Shown piece after piece: positions 9,517 to 18,014 of a stretch of DNA of 39,854 bases. The notes under the pieces were generated by a model. It did not search any database and was not told where the DNA came from. It saw only the letters and a program-made list of their open reading frames with translations. This stretch comes from Oscillospiraceae bacterium (GTDB lineage Bacteria > Bacillota > Clostridia > Oscillospirales > Oscillospiraceae), in contig JAGASJ010000067.1 of NCBI GenBank assembly GCA_017621795.1, forward strand, positions 1 through 39,854. Direction: 5' to 3'. Numbering within the stretch: position 1 is the first letter of the stretch; each line of letters starts with the position of its first letter. The translations under genes were made by a program, and so were the position numbers.

Positions 9517-10419
9517 ATGGCGAAGAAAAAGCAATACCGTATTAAACAAGGCCCGGATGCAGCCAATATTATCTTTCGTATTGTGTTGTATTTTTGGGCA
9601 CTGGTGATCATTCTTCCTCTGTTCTGGATGGTGTATACCTCTGTCAAGGAGCGAAGCGAATTTATTGCCGACCGCTTTAAGCTGCCCCAAAATCTTTGGT
9701 TTGCCAACTATCAGACGGCCATTATGGATTCTACTGCAGAGTCCAGCCTGATGCGTTATTTTGGCAACACCTTCATCATTGTGGCACTTTCCACGGTGCT
9801 GATGCTGATTATGGTGTCGGTTACTTCCTATGTGCTGGGCAAGTACCGTTTTGCGGGCAAAAAGCTGTTTGAAGGCTTCTATTTTGCCGCGATGCTGGTT
9901 CCTTCTGTACTGGTGCTGATCCCCCTGTGGTTCCAGCTGCGTCAGCTGGGCAGGGAACTGGTAGGCTCCAACAGTGCCATTACCGACAATATTTTCACAC
10001 TTAGTCTGATTTATGCGGTGCAGGCACTGCCCAGCTATATTTTCCTGCTGGTAGGCTTTATCCGCAAGATCAACGACAGCTTTATTGAAGCCGCGCTGAT
10101 GGATGGCTCCGGGGAGACCCGCATCTTTACAAAGATCGTGCTGCCCCAAATTCGTCCGATGCTGGTATTCATCTCCCTGGGCCACATTATGAATGTGTGG
10201 AACGAGTACACCATGGCGCGCACCTTCCTGGAAAGCGAAAGCAACTATACCATTTCGGTGGGCATTCAAAGTATTCAGAACGCCTTTACCTATAGCTTCA
10301 ATTACGGCGCGCTGTTTGCTTGCCTGGTGCTTTCCATGCTGCCCATTATGATCCTTTACCTGCTGTTCCAAAAGCAGATCCTCAGCGGCACCGATGCCGG
10401 CGAAGGCGTAAAGGGCTAA
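9517..10419 (+). CDS. Sugar ABC transporter permease, MalG/UgpE type
   Basis: A 300-residue inner-membrane permease of the MalG class. It begins with a basic cytoplasmic tail, then 'YFWALVIILPLFWMVYTSVK', typical of the first helix of this family. The EAA loop reads EAALMDGSG at about residue 191, followed by 'IVLPQIRPML'. The ribosome site AAGGAGG is at 9501-9507 and the gene starts 4 nt after the preceding stop, so translation is probably coupled. Together with the upstream permease it forms the heterodimeric channel of a carbohydrate importer. Confidence 0.93.
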   Translation: MAKKKQYRIKQGPDAANIIFRIVLYFWALVIILPLFWMVYTSVKERSEFIADRFKLPQNLWFANYQTAIMDSTAESSLMRYFGNTFIIVALSTVLMLIMVSVTSYVLGKYRFAGKKLFEGFYFAAMLVPSVLVLIPLWFQLRQLGRELVGSNSAITDNIFTLSLIYAVQALPSYIFLLVGFIRKINDSFIEAALMDGSGETRIFTKIVLPQIRPMLVFISLGHIMNVWNEYTMARTFLESESNYTISVGIQSIQNAFTYSFNYGALFACLVLSMLPIMILYLLFQKQILSGTDAGEGVKG

Positions 10420-10429
10420 ATGTATATCC

Positions 10430-10445
10430 GAGAGGGGACCCTCTC
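10430..10445 (+). other. Intercistronic stem-loop
   Basis: GAGAGG-GGAC-CCTCTC is a perfect 6-bp GC-rich stem between the permease stop and the next ribosome site. It lacks a T-run, so it is more likely an mRNA-stabilising or processing hairpin than a terminator. Confidence 0.5.
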
Positions 10446-10469
10446 ACAAAATAATAAGGAGGAAAACAA

Positions 10470-13400
10470 ATGTATAGCACAAGCATGAAAAAGCTCCTGA
10501 GCTTGCTGACTGTTTTTGCATTGGTGTTCGGTATGATCGCTATTGCACGGCCTATGCAGGCAAGCGCAGCCACCGTGGAGATCCCCATTTCCAACGGTGA
10601 CTTTGAAACCGGTGCCTTTGGCGGTGCGGTGGCCGGCTCCAACGGTGCCACCATCGTGGAAAAGGCTACCTATGAGGGCAATTACGCCCTGAAGTTCGAT
10701 GCTACCGGCGAGATTTTGACCGTTACCGGTTATCTTGCGGAAGCAACCACTGCGGAATCCACCGTAACCTTGTCCTTCTGGGCAAAGGTACTGGCAGGCT
10801 CTACACAGAATTCTGTGAATTTCGGCCTGTTTGCCACCAACGAGAGCTGGGGCAACCGCGTACAGAAGTATGGCGCAGGTTATCCCATCGTAGGCGGTGA
10901 CTGGAAGCAGATCAGCCAGGCAATGACCGTTCCTGCAGGAACCAAGATCATCCAGGCACAGATCTACCTGGGTGCTGCGGGTGCTACCGCAATCGTTGAC
11001 AATATTTCCATCACCGACGGAAACGGCAATGAGCTTCTGCAAAGCGGTGGCTTTGAAAAGGGTGCACTGAACGGCGACTTTAATGCGAATGACGCATTGG
11101 AGATCGTGTGCACCCCTGTACACAGCGGTAACTATGCTGCCCACGCCGACAAGTCTTCCGGCAACGGCAACATCTCCACCACGGTTTCCATCGAGCCTTC
11201 TTCTGAGGCCCGTACCGTGACCTTCAGCTACTGGATGTTTGCCCCTACCAGCGTAAACAGCGCCCACAATATGGTGGTTTGCTTCGATACCAGCAGCGGC
11301 GGCTGGACCAATCTGTCTACCAAGTATGGTGCACAGTACGCCACCCCCGGTCAGTGGGTACAGAAGACCATGGAGATCGCAGTGGCTGCCAATACCAACA
11401 CCCTGCAGATCCAGCTGTACGCCCAGGATGCAGGCGCAGATTTCTACATTGACGATCTGACGCTTACTGAGGAAGTGGAAGATGTAGCACTCAATCACGA
11501 TGTGACTCTGAGCTTTGCACAGGTTACTGGTGACGGCACCTGGCAGTTTAGCATCAGCGAAGTACCCGCCAACAAGTACTATAAAGTACCCGCTACCATT
11601 GACGGCGTTGCTTGCAACATCCTGATGGGTGAAAGCGGCGGCATTATGTGCATTTACCCCAGTTTCTTCACCGCTTTGGGTGGTGCAGTTCCCACCCAGC
11701 AGATTATTATTGCTGAAGGCACAGTCCTGAAGGCAGTGGATTCTGCCAACGGCTGGCAGGAAATTGAGGGCGCTGACACACTGACGGTCGCCGAAAAGAT
11801 CGACCTGAGCTACGTAGACGGCGCCTGGAGCAAGACCGTTTATACCACTGATGTTACTTTGGAACTGTCCTCCGTGCAGGCGGACGGCACATGGCAGCTG
11901 ATCCTCAGCCCTGCTGCTGAGAACAAGTACTATAAGGCTCCCGTCATCATCGACGGCACACAGTACAACATTCTGCTTGGCGAAAGCGATGGCTTGCTGT
12001 GCATTTATCCCAACTTCTTTACGGCATTGGGCGGCGCGGTTCCCACTGAAAGCCTGGTGATTCCCGCCGGTACGATTATGAAGCCTGTTGTTTCCGATAA
12101 CGGCTGGAAAGAGATCGACACCGTAAATGCGCTGAAATTAACAAATGATTTCAATATTGAAAACAATCTGGGCTCCTGGCAGGATATGAGCCAGTATGCA
12201 GATGTGACCTTCGAGGAAATCACCGCTGACGATCTGATCGTTTATAAATGGGAAGACCAGGCGGCAAGCAACTACCGTTCTGTTTTGGGCATTTACGCAC
12301 CGAACGCACAGTTTGGCAATGATGCCGGCTGGCACAACTTCACAAAGGTTGCCGGCAAGGTGCTGATCGACGGCGCAGAAGTCAGTGTGGTTTACGGTAT
12401 GGCTCCCAGCGCGGACGATGATTCCTCCTGGGGCGCAAACAATGCGATCTTGCTGTACATCACCGGTGAGGGCTACTGGGACGCTGTTACCACCGCTTCT
12501 TCCGTGACTGTATGTGCAGGCACGATGCTGATTTCCGGCGTGGACAACACCAAGGGCGTTCGTTTCGCTGAAGACTTCGTGATGTACAAAAACTGTGACG
12601 GCTCCTGGGATACCACAGCCGATACCCATGTATACAACCAGCAGAATACCGAGCTGGAAGGCGCACTGGTCAGTGAGGCCACCTGCCAGTCTGCGGCGGT
12701 CTACTACTACAGCTGCGCTTGCGGCGCGCTGAGCAGCGAAACCTTTACTACCGGTGAGCTGGGTGACCACGACTATGTAAACGGCAGCTGTTCTGTTTGC
12801 GGCGCAGTCGCACAGGAGATCACCCTGTCGCTGCAGACCGTCACATCCGATACCTGGCAGCTTGTTCCCAGCGTAGTACCTGCCAATACTTATTACAAGG
12901 CAACCGTATTGATTGATGGCAGCGAGTATGATATACTGATGCAATACAGTGCGGATCTGATGCTGATCTACAACAACTTCTTTACCGCTCTGAACGGCAA
13001 GGTGCCCACAGCATCTTTCGTGATTCCTGCCAATACCGTGCTGAAACCCATGGTGCTTAGCGACGGTTGGACAGAGATCGAGGACGCCGCAGTTCTGCTG
13101 GTCACAGAAGAGCTGAAGATCGAGAAGACCGGCGGTCAGTGGGTCGAGATGAGCAAGTACTCCAATGTGGTATTTAAGGAGATCTATGGCGCGGATCTGG
13201 ACCTGTACTATCAGAACATTATGCGTCTGAGCGATTACAGCGACAGCCAGATCAATACAGGACTGTTGCTGTATCCCGAGTACAGAGAGCTGTATGAGCA
13301 CTATGGCCGCGATGCCAATATGACCACCTTTGGTTTTGTGCCCAACATTCCCACTCTGCAGATCCCCAACGATGCCAACTGGAGCAACTTTACACTGTTG

Positions 13401-14441
13401 GGCACAGTCAGTGTTGCAGGCGCTGAGCCTTGGGAGACCTACGTGATGCAGACACCCGATAGCTCCGACGATGCCGAAACCGCAATGACAAACGGCTTCC
13501 TGGTTCGCTTCTACAACGGTTTTGTAGCCGATCAAGCTACCTCCGTTACCATCGAGCCCGGCACCAAGATCGTCACCAAGGACGGCAGTACAGGCTTTGT
13601 ATTTGTGGACGGCTATACCATTTATCGGGATGCAGACGGCAACTGGTCTGATGTTGCACCTGCCGGCACCAACCCGGTTTCCAGATGGAGCCTGCTCCTG
13701 GCTGACAATATCGGCGTTGTGTTTGAAATGAATACTCTCGAGACCGACACTGTTACCTTCACTGTAAACGGCGCACCCGTTGCCGCACAGAAGGACGGCA
13801 ACACCTACACCGTTTATCTGGCAGCAGCACAGATGACCGATCAGATCGAGATTTTCGTCAATGGTGTGGCAGTGGATAAGACCTACTCTGTCCGTGCCTA
13901 TGCGGATATCATCCTCAGCGGCGGCTACGGCGACCTGGTTGTGAACCTGGTCAAGCAGATGCTGAGCTATGGCGGTGCATCTCAGAGAGTGTTTGGTTAT
14001 AACACCGGAAACTATGCAGATGACGGAATCAATGTTACCGCCGTTGCTCCCACCGGCGACGGTGAGATCCAGGTCTCCGGCAGTGTAAGCGGCATCACCT
14101 TCTACGGCGCATCTCTGCTGCACCGCACCAAGACCGCTGTGCGTATCTACTTCACCGCACAGAGCGTGGAAGATCTGAACTTTACTGTGAACGGCGAACC
14201 CTGCGATCCGTCTCAGAAGGATGGCCTGTTCTATGTAGAGATTGATGGCATCAATCCGCAGGAGCTGGGCAGTGATGTGACGGTGACCGTAACGGACGGT
14301 GCCGACACCCTGAGCATTGCTTACAGCCCCATGGATTACATTGTCAGAATGTATAATAAGGCCGGCGTAGCCGACAATACCAAGGCATTGGTACAGGCGC
14401 TTTACGGCTACTACCTGGCTGCTGTAGATTACACAGCCTAA
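10470..14441 (+). CDS. Secreted modular surface protein of 1323 aa, glycan-binding-like
   Basis: Starts at ATG 10470 behind AAGGAGGA. A signal peptide (about residues 1-33, ending QASAA) is followed by two CBM-like modules (36-187 and 188-342). Next come three copies of a roughly 110-residue module with the core 'CIYPxFFTALGGAVPT' (about 345-455, 460-575 and 782-893), alternating with two longer related modules (576-715 and 895-1058). A short Cys motif (SCACGA ... CSVCGA, about 731-780) sits between them. The C-terminal 250 residues match the C-terminus of the giant protein at 20955-26936. No catalytic barrel, LPXTG motif or membrane helix is seen, so it may be a binding or scaffold protein. 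Its position after the transporter genes argues for a role in capturing or presenting the polysaccharide. Function is inferred from context only. Confidence 0.8.
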   Translation: MYSTSMKKLLSLLTVFALVFGMIAIARPMQASAATVEIPISNGDFETGAFGGAVAGSNGATIVEKATYEGNYALKFDATGEILTVTGYLAEATTAESTVTLSFWAKVLAGSTQNSVNFGLFATNESWGNRVQKYGAGYPIVGGDWKQISQAMTVPAGTKIIQAQIYLGAAGATAIVDNISITDGNGNELLQSGGFEKGALNGDFNANDALEIVCTPVHSGNYAAHADKSSGNGNISTTVSIEPSSEARTVTFSYWMFAPTSVNSAHNMVVCFDTSSGGWTNLSTKYGAQYATPGQWVQKTMEIAVAANTNTLQIQLYAQDAGADFYIDDLTLTEEVEDVALNHDVTLSFAQVTGDGTWQFSISEVPANKYYKVPATIDGVACNILMGESGGIMCIYPSFFTALGGAVPTQQIIIAEGTVLKAVDSANGWQEIEGADTLTVAEKIDLSYVDGAWSKTVYTTDVTLELSSVQADGTWQLILSPAAENKYYKAPVIIDGTQYNILLGESDGLLCIYPNFFTALGGAVPTESLVIPAGTIMKPVVSDNGWKEIDTVNALKLTNDFNIENNLGSWQDMSQYADVTFEEITADDLIVYKWEDQAASNYRSVLGIYAPNAQFGNDAGWHNFTKVAGKVLIDGAEVSVVYGMAPSADDDSSWGANNAILLYITGEGYWDAVTTASSVTVCAGTMLISGVDNTKGVRFAEDFVMYKNCDGSWDTTADTHVYNQQNTELEGALVSEATCQSAAVYYYSCACGALSSETFTTGELGDHDYVNGSCSVCGAVAQEITLSLQTVTSDTWQLVPSVVPANTYYKATVLIDGSEYDILMQYSADLMLIYNNFFTALNGKVPTASFVIPANTVLKPMVLSDGWTEIEDAAVLLVTEELKIEKTGGQWVEMSKYSNVVFKEIYGADLDLYYQNIMRLSDYSDSQINTGLLLYPEYRELYEHYGRDANMTTFGFVPNIPTLQIPNDANWSNFTLLGTVSVAGAEPWETYVMQTPDSSDDAETAMTNGFLVRFYNGFVADQATSVTIEPGTKIVTKDGSTGFVFVDGYTIYRDADGNWSDVAPAGTNPVSRWSLLLADNIGVVFEMNTLETDTVTFTVNGAPVAAQKDGNTYTVYLAAAQMTDQIEIFVNGVAVDKTYSVRAYADIILSGGYGDLVVNLVKQMLSYGGASQRVFGYNTGNYADDGINVTAVAPTGDGEIQVSGSVSGITFYGASLLHRTKTAVRIYFTAQSVEDLNFTVNGEPCDPSQKDGLFYVEIDGINPQELGSDVTVTVTDGADTLSIAYSPMDYIVRMYNKAGVADNTKALVQALYGYYLAAVDYTA

Positions 14442-14453
14442 GAAAGAACTATG

Positions 14454-14477
14454 AGGGAGGGGCATTTGCCCCTCCCT
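14454..14477 (+). other. Strong stem-loop after the 1323-aa gene
   Basis: AGGGAGGGGCA-TT-TGCCCCTCCCT is a perfect 11-bp inverted repeat starting 12 nt past the stop codon. No T-run follows, so it would be a poor intrinsic terminator. It may protect the 3' end of the upstream message or attenuate transcription into the downstream genes. Confidence 0.6.
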
Positions 14478-14499
14478 TACGGGGATATAAAATAAAAGT

Positions 14500-14539
14500 A
14501 TTCCCAACGGCAGGAGATCAGATTCCTGCCGCAGGGAAT
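14500..14539 (+). other. Two-tier stem-loop in the leader of the GH78-like gene
   Basis: ATTCCC pairs with GGGAAT, enclosing CGGCAGGA-GATCAGAT-TCCTGCCG, with a 2-nt internal loop (AA/CA) between the two stems. A small ATGCAT...ATGCAT repeat follows, directly before the AAGGAGG ribosome site. The placement suggests a leader or processing structure; no known riboswitch is recognised. Confidence 0.5.
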
Positions 14540-14570
14540 GCATTTATGCATCATAGAAGGAGGACCTAAA

Positions 14571-16160
14571 ATGAAGGAAATTTGGAAAGATACAGAGCTT
14601 TGCGTGGAAAAGGAGCTGATTGTGCCCATCTGCGTCAAAGACAGTCATAAAATGGAAGATGCGCAGGAATTGCTGATACCCAAGCCTGCCTATATTCCCT
14701 TTACCACAGACGGAGTCGCCCGCTTTACAGGCAAAGGTTCTTATGTGGTGCTGGATTTTGGCAAGGAGATCTGCGGCGGTGTGCGGCTGATCACCCGGGA
14801 TGTAAAAGATATCTACGCCAGGGTGCGGATCACCTTGGGTGAATCCCTTACAGAGGCCTGCAGCAGCATTGACTATAAAAACGCCACAAATCACCACGCC
14901 CCCCGGGATTTTGAAGCGGATATCATCAATATGTCCGACCTGACCCTGGGTCAAAGCGGTTTCCGCTTTGCAAGGATCGAACTGCTGACACAAACGCCTA
15001 TGACGGTGCGCAATATCTACGGTGTGAATACACTGCCCCATTTCGCCCGGGAGGGATACCTGAAGACCGACGACGAAAAGCTGAACGAAGTGATCAAGAC
15101 GGCGGGCTATACCCTGAAGCTTTGCTGTCAGAACGGTCAGATTTGGGATGGCATCAAGCGGGACCGCTTGATCTGGAGCGGTGACCTGAACCCGGAGATC
15201 CTCACCTGCCTGTACCTTTTTGGTGACAACCAAAATATTCCCAATGCCCTGACCGCCCTGCGGCAATCCACACCCGCAGACAGATGGATGAATCGGATCC
15301 CCAGCTACTCTGCCTGGTGGGTACTGAATCTTTGCGATTACTGTCGTTTCACCGGCAATGACCGCTTCTATCAGGAAAATCGGGATTATGCCGCAACGAT
15401 TATGAAGCGGATCAATAGCTTTGTGGCAGAAGATGGCAGTTTTGATTTTAATGAGGATCCTGCCGAATGTATGATCTATTTCCTGGACTGGCCTACCCAC
15501 AGAACGCCGGATGCCCAGGCAGGCACAGCATCTATGCTGATTTACACCGCCAAAGCGATGCTTCAAATGGAAGATCATGAAGACTGTCGGGAGATCTGCA
15601 GAAAGCTTCAGCCCTGGCTGAAGGCGGATGCCATCCACAAGCAGGTCCGTGCCTTCCAGATCCTGGCAGGCAGACGGGAGCCGGGGGATGCGGAATTTTT
15701 GGAAAAGGACGGCGCCAAGGGAATGTCTACCTTTATGGCGTACTATATCCTGAAGGCCGATGCCATTGCCGGCGGCACCAAGCAGATCGAGATGATCAAG
15801 GAGTACTTCGGCGGTATGCTGAGCAGGGGTGCGACCACCTTCTGGGAGGACTTTGATCTTTCCTGGCTGGAGGGCAGCGGCAGAATTGACGAATTCCCGG
15901 AGCCCGGTCAGAAGGACATCCACGGCGACTACGGTGCTTTCTGCTATGTAGGTCTGCGCCACAGCTTCTGCCACGGCTGGGCATCCGGCGTACTGGCGTT
16001 CCTCTATGAGTATCTGCTGGGCGTAAAAATGCTGCCCGGCGGCAAGCATGAAGTCGAACCCTATGCAATGGGTGCGTATCGTGCAGAGGGCGTAGTACCT
16101 GTGCCGGACGGAATGCTGCAGGTGGTTACGCAGAACGGTTTGGTAGAGAAGGAACTTTAA
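14571..16160 (+). CDS. GH78-like alpha-L-rhamnosidase family protein
   Basis: A 529-residue six-hairpin glycosidase without a signal peptide, hence intracellular. The N-terminal half contains a beta-sandwich ending 'SGFRFARIELL', as seen before the catalytic barrel of bacterial rhamnosidases. The barrel opens with WDGIKRDRLIWSGD (residues 192-205), the counterpart of the GH78 motif RDERLGWTGD; here Asp198 stands where the family has the Glu next to Arg. It is much shorter than usual GH78 enzymes (about 900 aa) because the N-terminal accessory domains are missing. The start at ATG 14571 follows AAGGAGG at 14558-14564. It probably removes terminal rhamnose or a similar 6-deoxy sugar from imported oligosaccharides. 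The substrate is uncertain given the motif change. Confidence 0.72.
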   Translation: MKEIWKDTELCVEKELIVPICVKDSHKMEDAQELLIPKPAYIPFTTDGVARFTGKGSYVVLDFGKEICGGVRLITRDVKDIYARVRITLGESLTEACSSIDYKNATNHHAPRDFEADIINMSDLTLGQSGFRFARIELLTQTPMTVRNIYGVNTLPHFAREGYLKTDDEKLNEVIKTAGYTLKLCCQNGQIWDGIKRDRLIWSGDLNPEILTCLYLFGDNQNIPNALTALRQSTPADRWMNRIPSYSAWWVLNLCDYCRFTGNDRFYQENRDYAATIMKRINSFVAEDGSFDFNEDPAECMIYFLDWPTHRTPDAQAGTASMLIYTAKAMLQMEDHEDCREICRKLQPWLKADAIHKQVRAFQILAGRREPGDAEFLEKDGAKGMSTFMAYYILKADAIAGGTKQIEMIKEYFGGMLSRGATTFWEDFDLSWLEGSGRIDEFPEPGQKDIHGDYGAFCYVGLRHSFCHGWASGVLAFLYEYLLGVKMLPGGKHEVEPYAMGAYRAEGVVPVPDGMLQVVTQNGLVEKEL

Positions 16161-16181
16161 AAACAAATCACGGGAAATAAT

Positions 16182-18002
16182 ATGCTTACATACGAAAACG
16201 GACAGTTTTATATGGATGGTGCACCATTTCAAATCCATAGCGGCGCGATCCATTATTTTCGCACATTGCCCCAGCAATGGGAGGACCGGCTGCAAAAGCT
16301 ACGGGACTGCGGTCTGAATACGGTAGAAACCTATTGCTGCTGGAATCTGCATGAGCCCAAACAGGGAGCGTTTTGCTTTGACGGAATGTTGGATGTTTCC
16401 GCTTTCCTATCTTTAGCAGAGAAGCTGGATCTTTATGTCATTGTACGTCCCGGTCCTTATATCTGCGCAGAATGGGAGTTCGGCGGTCTGCCTGCCTGGC
16501 TGCTTGCAGATGACGGCATCCGACTGCGCACCACCGAGGAGCGGTATTTTGCCCACGTTCGCCGCTATATGCAGGCGGTAATGGGGCAGATCCGTCCCCA
16601 TTTGCAGTCTAATGGCGGCAATGTGATCATGCTTGCGGTTGAAAACGAATACGGCTCTTTCGGTAACAGCAGGGACTATATGAACAAGTGCGCCCAATTA
16701 CTGAGGCAATGCGGTGCCGATGTGCCGCTTGTCACCGCCGACGGTCATTTGGACATCTTTTTAAACGGCGGTATGGCCGATGGCATTCTCCCTGCATTGG
16801 ATTTTGGCTACGATCACGATATTTTGCCGGTACATTTTGAGGCGTTGGAAAAGCTTGCGCCGGAAGTGCCTAAATTCCACTTGGAGCACTGGATCGGCGC
16901 ATTTGCCCACTGGGACGCGCCGGTACTGCGGTATCCTGCAGAGGATGCGGCACGGGAGGTGCGCCAACAGTTGGACCGGGGCATCAGCTTCAACCTGTAT
17001 ATGTTCCACGGCGGTACCAATTTCGGCTTTTTAAACGGTGCCAACCATACGGCAGATGATCCCGTAAATCGGATCAAAACCCGTTACGAGCCGGATACTA
17101 CCAGCTATGATTACGGAGCGCCCCTGACAGAGTGGGGAGAGTGTACCCCCAAATATTTTGCCATTCAAAAGGAAATGGAGCGGTATTTGGGAAAAACGCT
17201 TCCCAAGCCGGCACAAGTTCCTTTGCAGAACATTGGAACAGTGCAGTTGACACGGTGCGCGCCCCTGTTTGACAATCTTCCCAATATCGGCCAGCGGTTT
17301 ACAGACTGCCTGCCCCGAAATATGGAAGCCTACGGTCAGTCCTACGGCTACATTCTCTACCGCAATACCATCAGAACGAAACAGAAAATCGACCTTTTGG
17401 CATTTCGGGAGGTCTATGACCGGGTAACCGTATTCTTTAATGGGATCCGCCGTGGCGTAATTTATCGCAACGATCCCAAGCAGTACTTGGAAGTGGACGG
17501 CTGGATGGATGAAGGCGGCGTGCTGGAGCTGCTGGTGGAGAATATGGGGCGGATCAATTTTGGCCCGGATATGTGCAAGGGTGACCGAAAGGGCATCTGC
17601 GACAGCGTCTATATTTCCGTAAAAGACGGCCCACGGCAGATCCTCTGCGATTGGGAGATCTATACACTGCCGATGGATGATCTTGAGAAGCTTTCCTATA
17701 AAGACACGGTGCCTGCAGGTCAGCCCGGATTCTATTGGGGAACCTTCCGGGCGGAGCAGAAGGATTGCTTTGTCCATTTGGATCACTTTACAAAGGGCTT
17801 TGTAACGGTAAACGGCTTTAATTTAGGCCGTTTTTGGAACAAAGGACCGCAAATGTCGTTGTACCTGCCCTGGCCCATTTTAAAGGAAGAAAACGAAATA
17901 ATCGTCTATGGGGAAGACTGCAGCAAGCCCGAGATCGTTATTTCGGGTCAGCATATTCTTACGGGAGGAAAGGAATTTTCCTACCCGGTGACGGTACTAT
18001 AA
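16182..18002 (+). CDS. Beta-galactosidase, GH35
   Basis: A 606-residue GH35 enzyme without a signal peptide. The family signature RPGPYICAEWEFGGLP lies near residues 90-105. The acid/base is E156 in VENEYGS and the likely nucleophile is E235 in FHLEHWIGAF, 79 residues apart as in characterised GH35 enzymes. C-terminal beta domains contain 'GFVTVNGFNLGRFWNKGPQ', also typical of GH35. It should release terminal beta-galactose in the cytoplasm. The ribosome site is weak (only GGGA before ATG 16182) and the gap from the GH78-like gene is 21 nt, so translation may depend on coupling. It is followed 12 nt later by uxaB. Confidence 0.95.
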   Translation: MLTYENGQFYMDGAPFQIHSGAIHYFRTLPQQWEDRLQKLRDCGLNTVETYCCWNLHEPKQGAFCFDGMLDVSAFLSLAEKLDLYVIVRPGPYICAEWEFGGLPAWLLADDGIRLRTTEERYFAHVRRYMQAVMGQIRPHLQSNGGNVIMLAVENEYGSFGNSRDYMNKCAQLLRQCGADVPLVTADGHLDIFLNGGMADGILPALDFGYDHDILPVHFEALEKLAPEVPKFHLEHWIGAFAHWDAPVLRYPAEDAAREVRQQLDRGISFNLYMFHGGTNFGFLNGANHTADDPVNRIKTRYEPDTTSYDYGAPLTEWGECTPKYFAIQKEMERYLGKTLPKPAQVPLQNIGTVQLTRCAPLFDNLPNIGQRFTDCLPRNMEAYGQSYGYILYRNTIRTKQKIDLLAFREVYDRVTVFFNGIRRGVIYRNDPKQYLEVDGWMDEGGVLELLVENMGRINFGPDMCKGDRKGICDSVYISVKDGPRQILCDWEIYTLPMDDLEKLSYKDTVPAGQPGFYWGTFRAEQKDCFVHLDHFTKGFVTVNGFNLGRFWNKGPQMSLYLPWPILKEENEIIVYGEDCSKPEIVISGQHILTGGKEFSYPVTVL

Positions 18003-18014
18003 ATGGAGGACAAT

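Noticed and set aside
10430-10445. Terminator before the 1323-aa protein gene
   Set aside because: The stem is short and followed by ACAAAATAATAAGG with no T-run, so read-through is expected.
12138-14543. Long antisense open frame of about 800 codons on the minus strand
   Set aside because: It lies wholly opposite a well-supported secreted-protein gene, has no ribosome site, and is explained by codon bias of the sense gene. Similar antisense frames elsewhere were dropped for the same reason.
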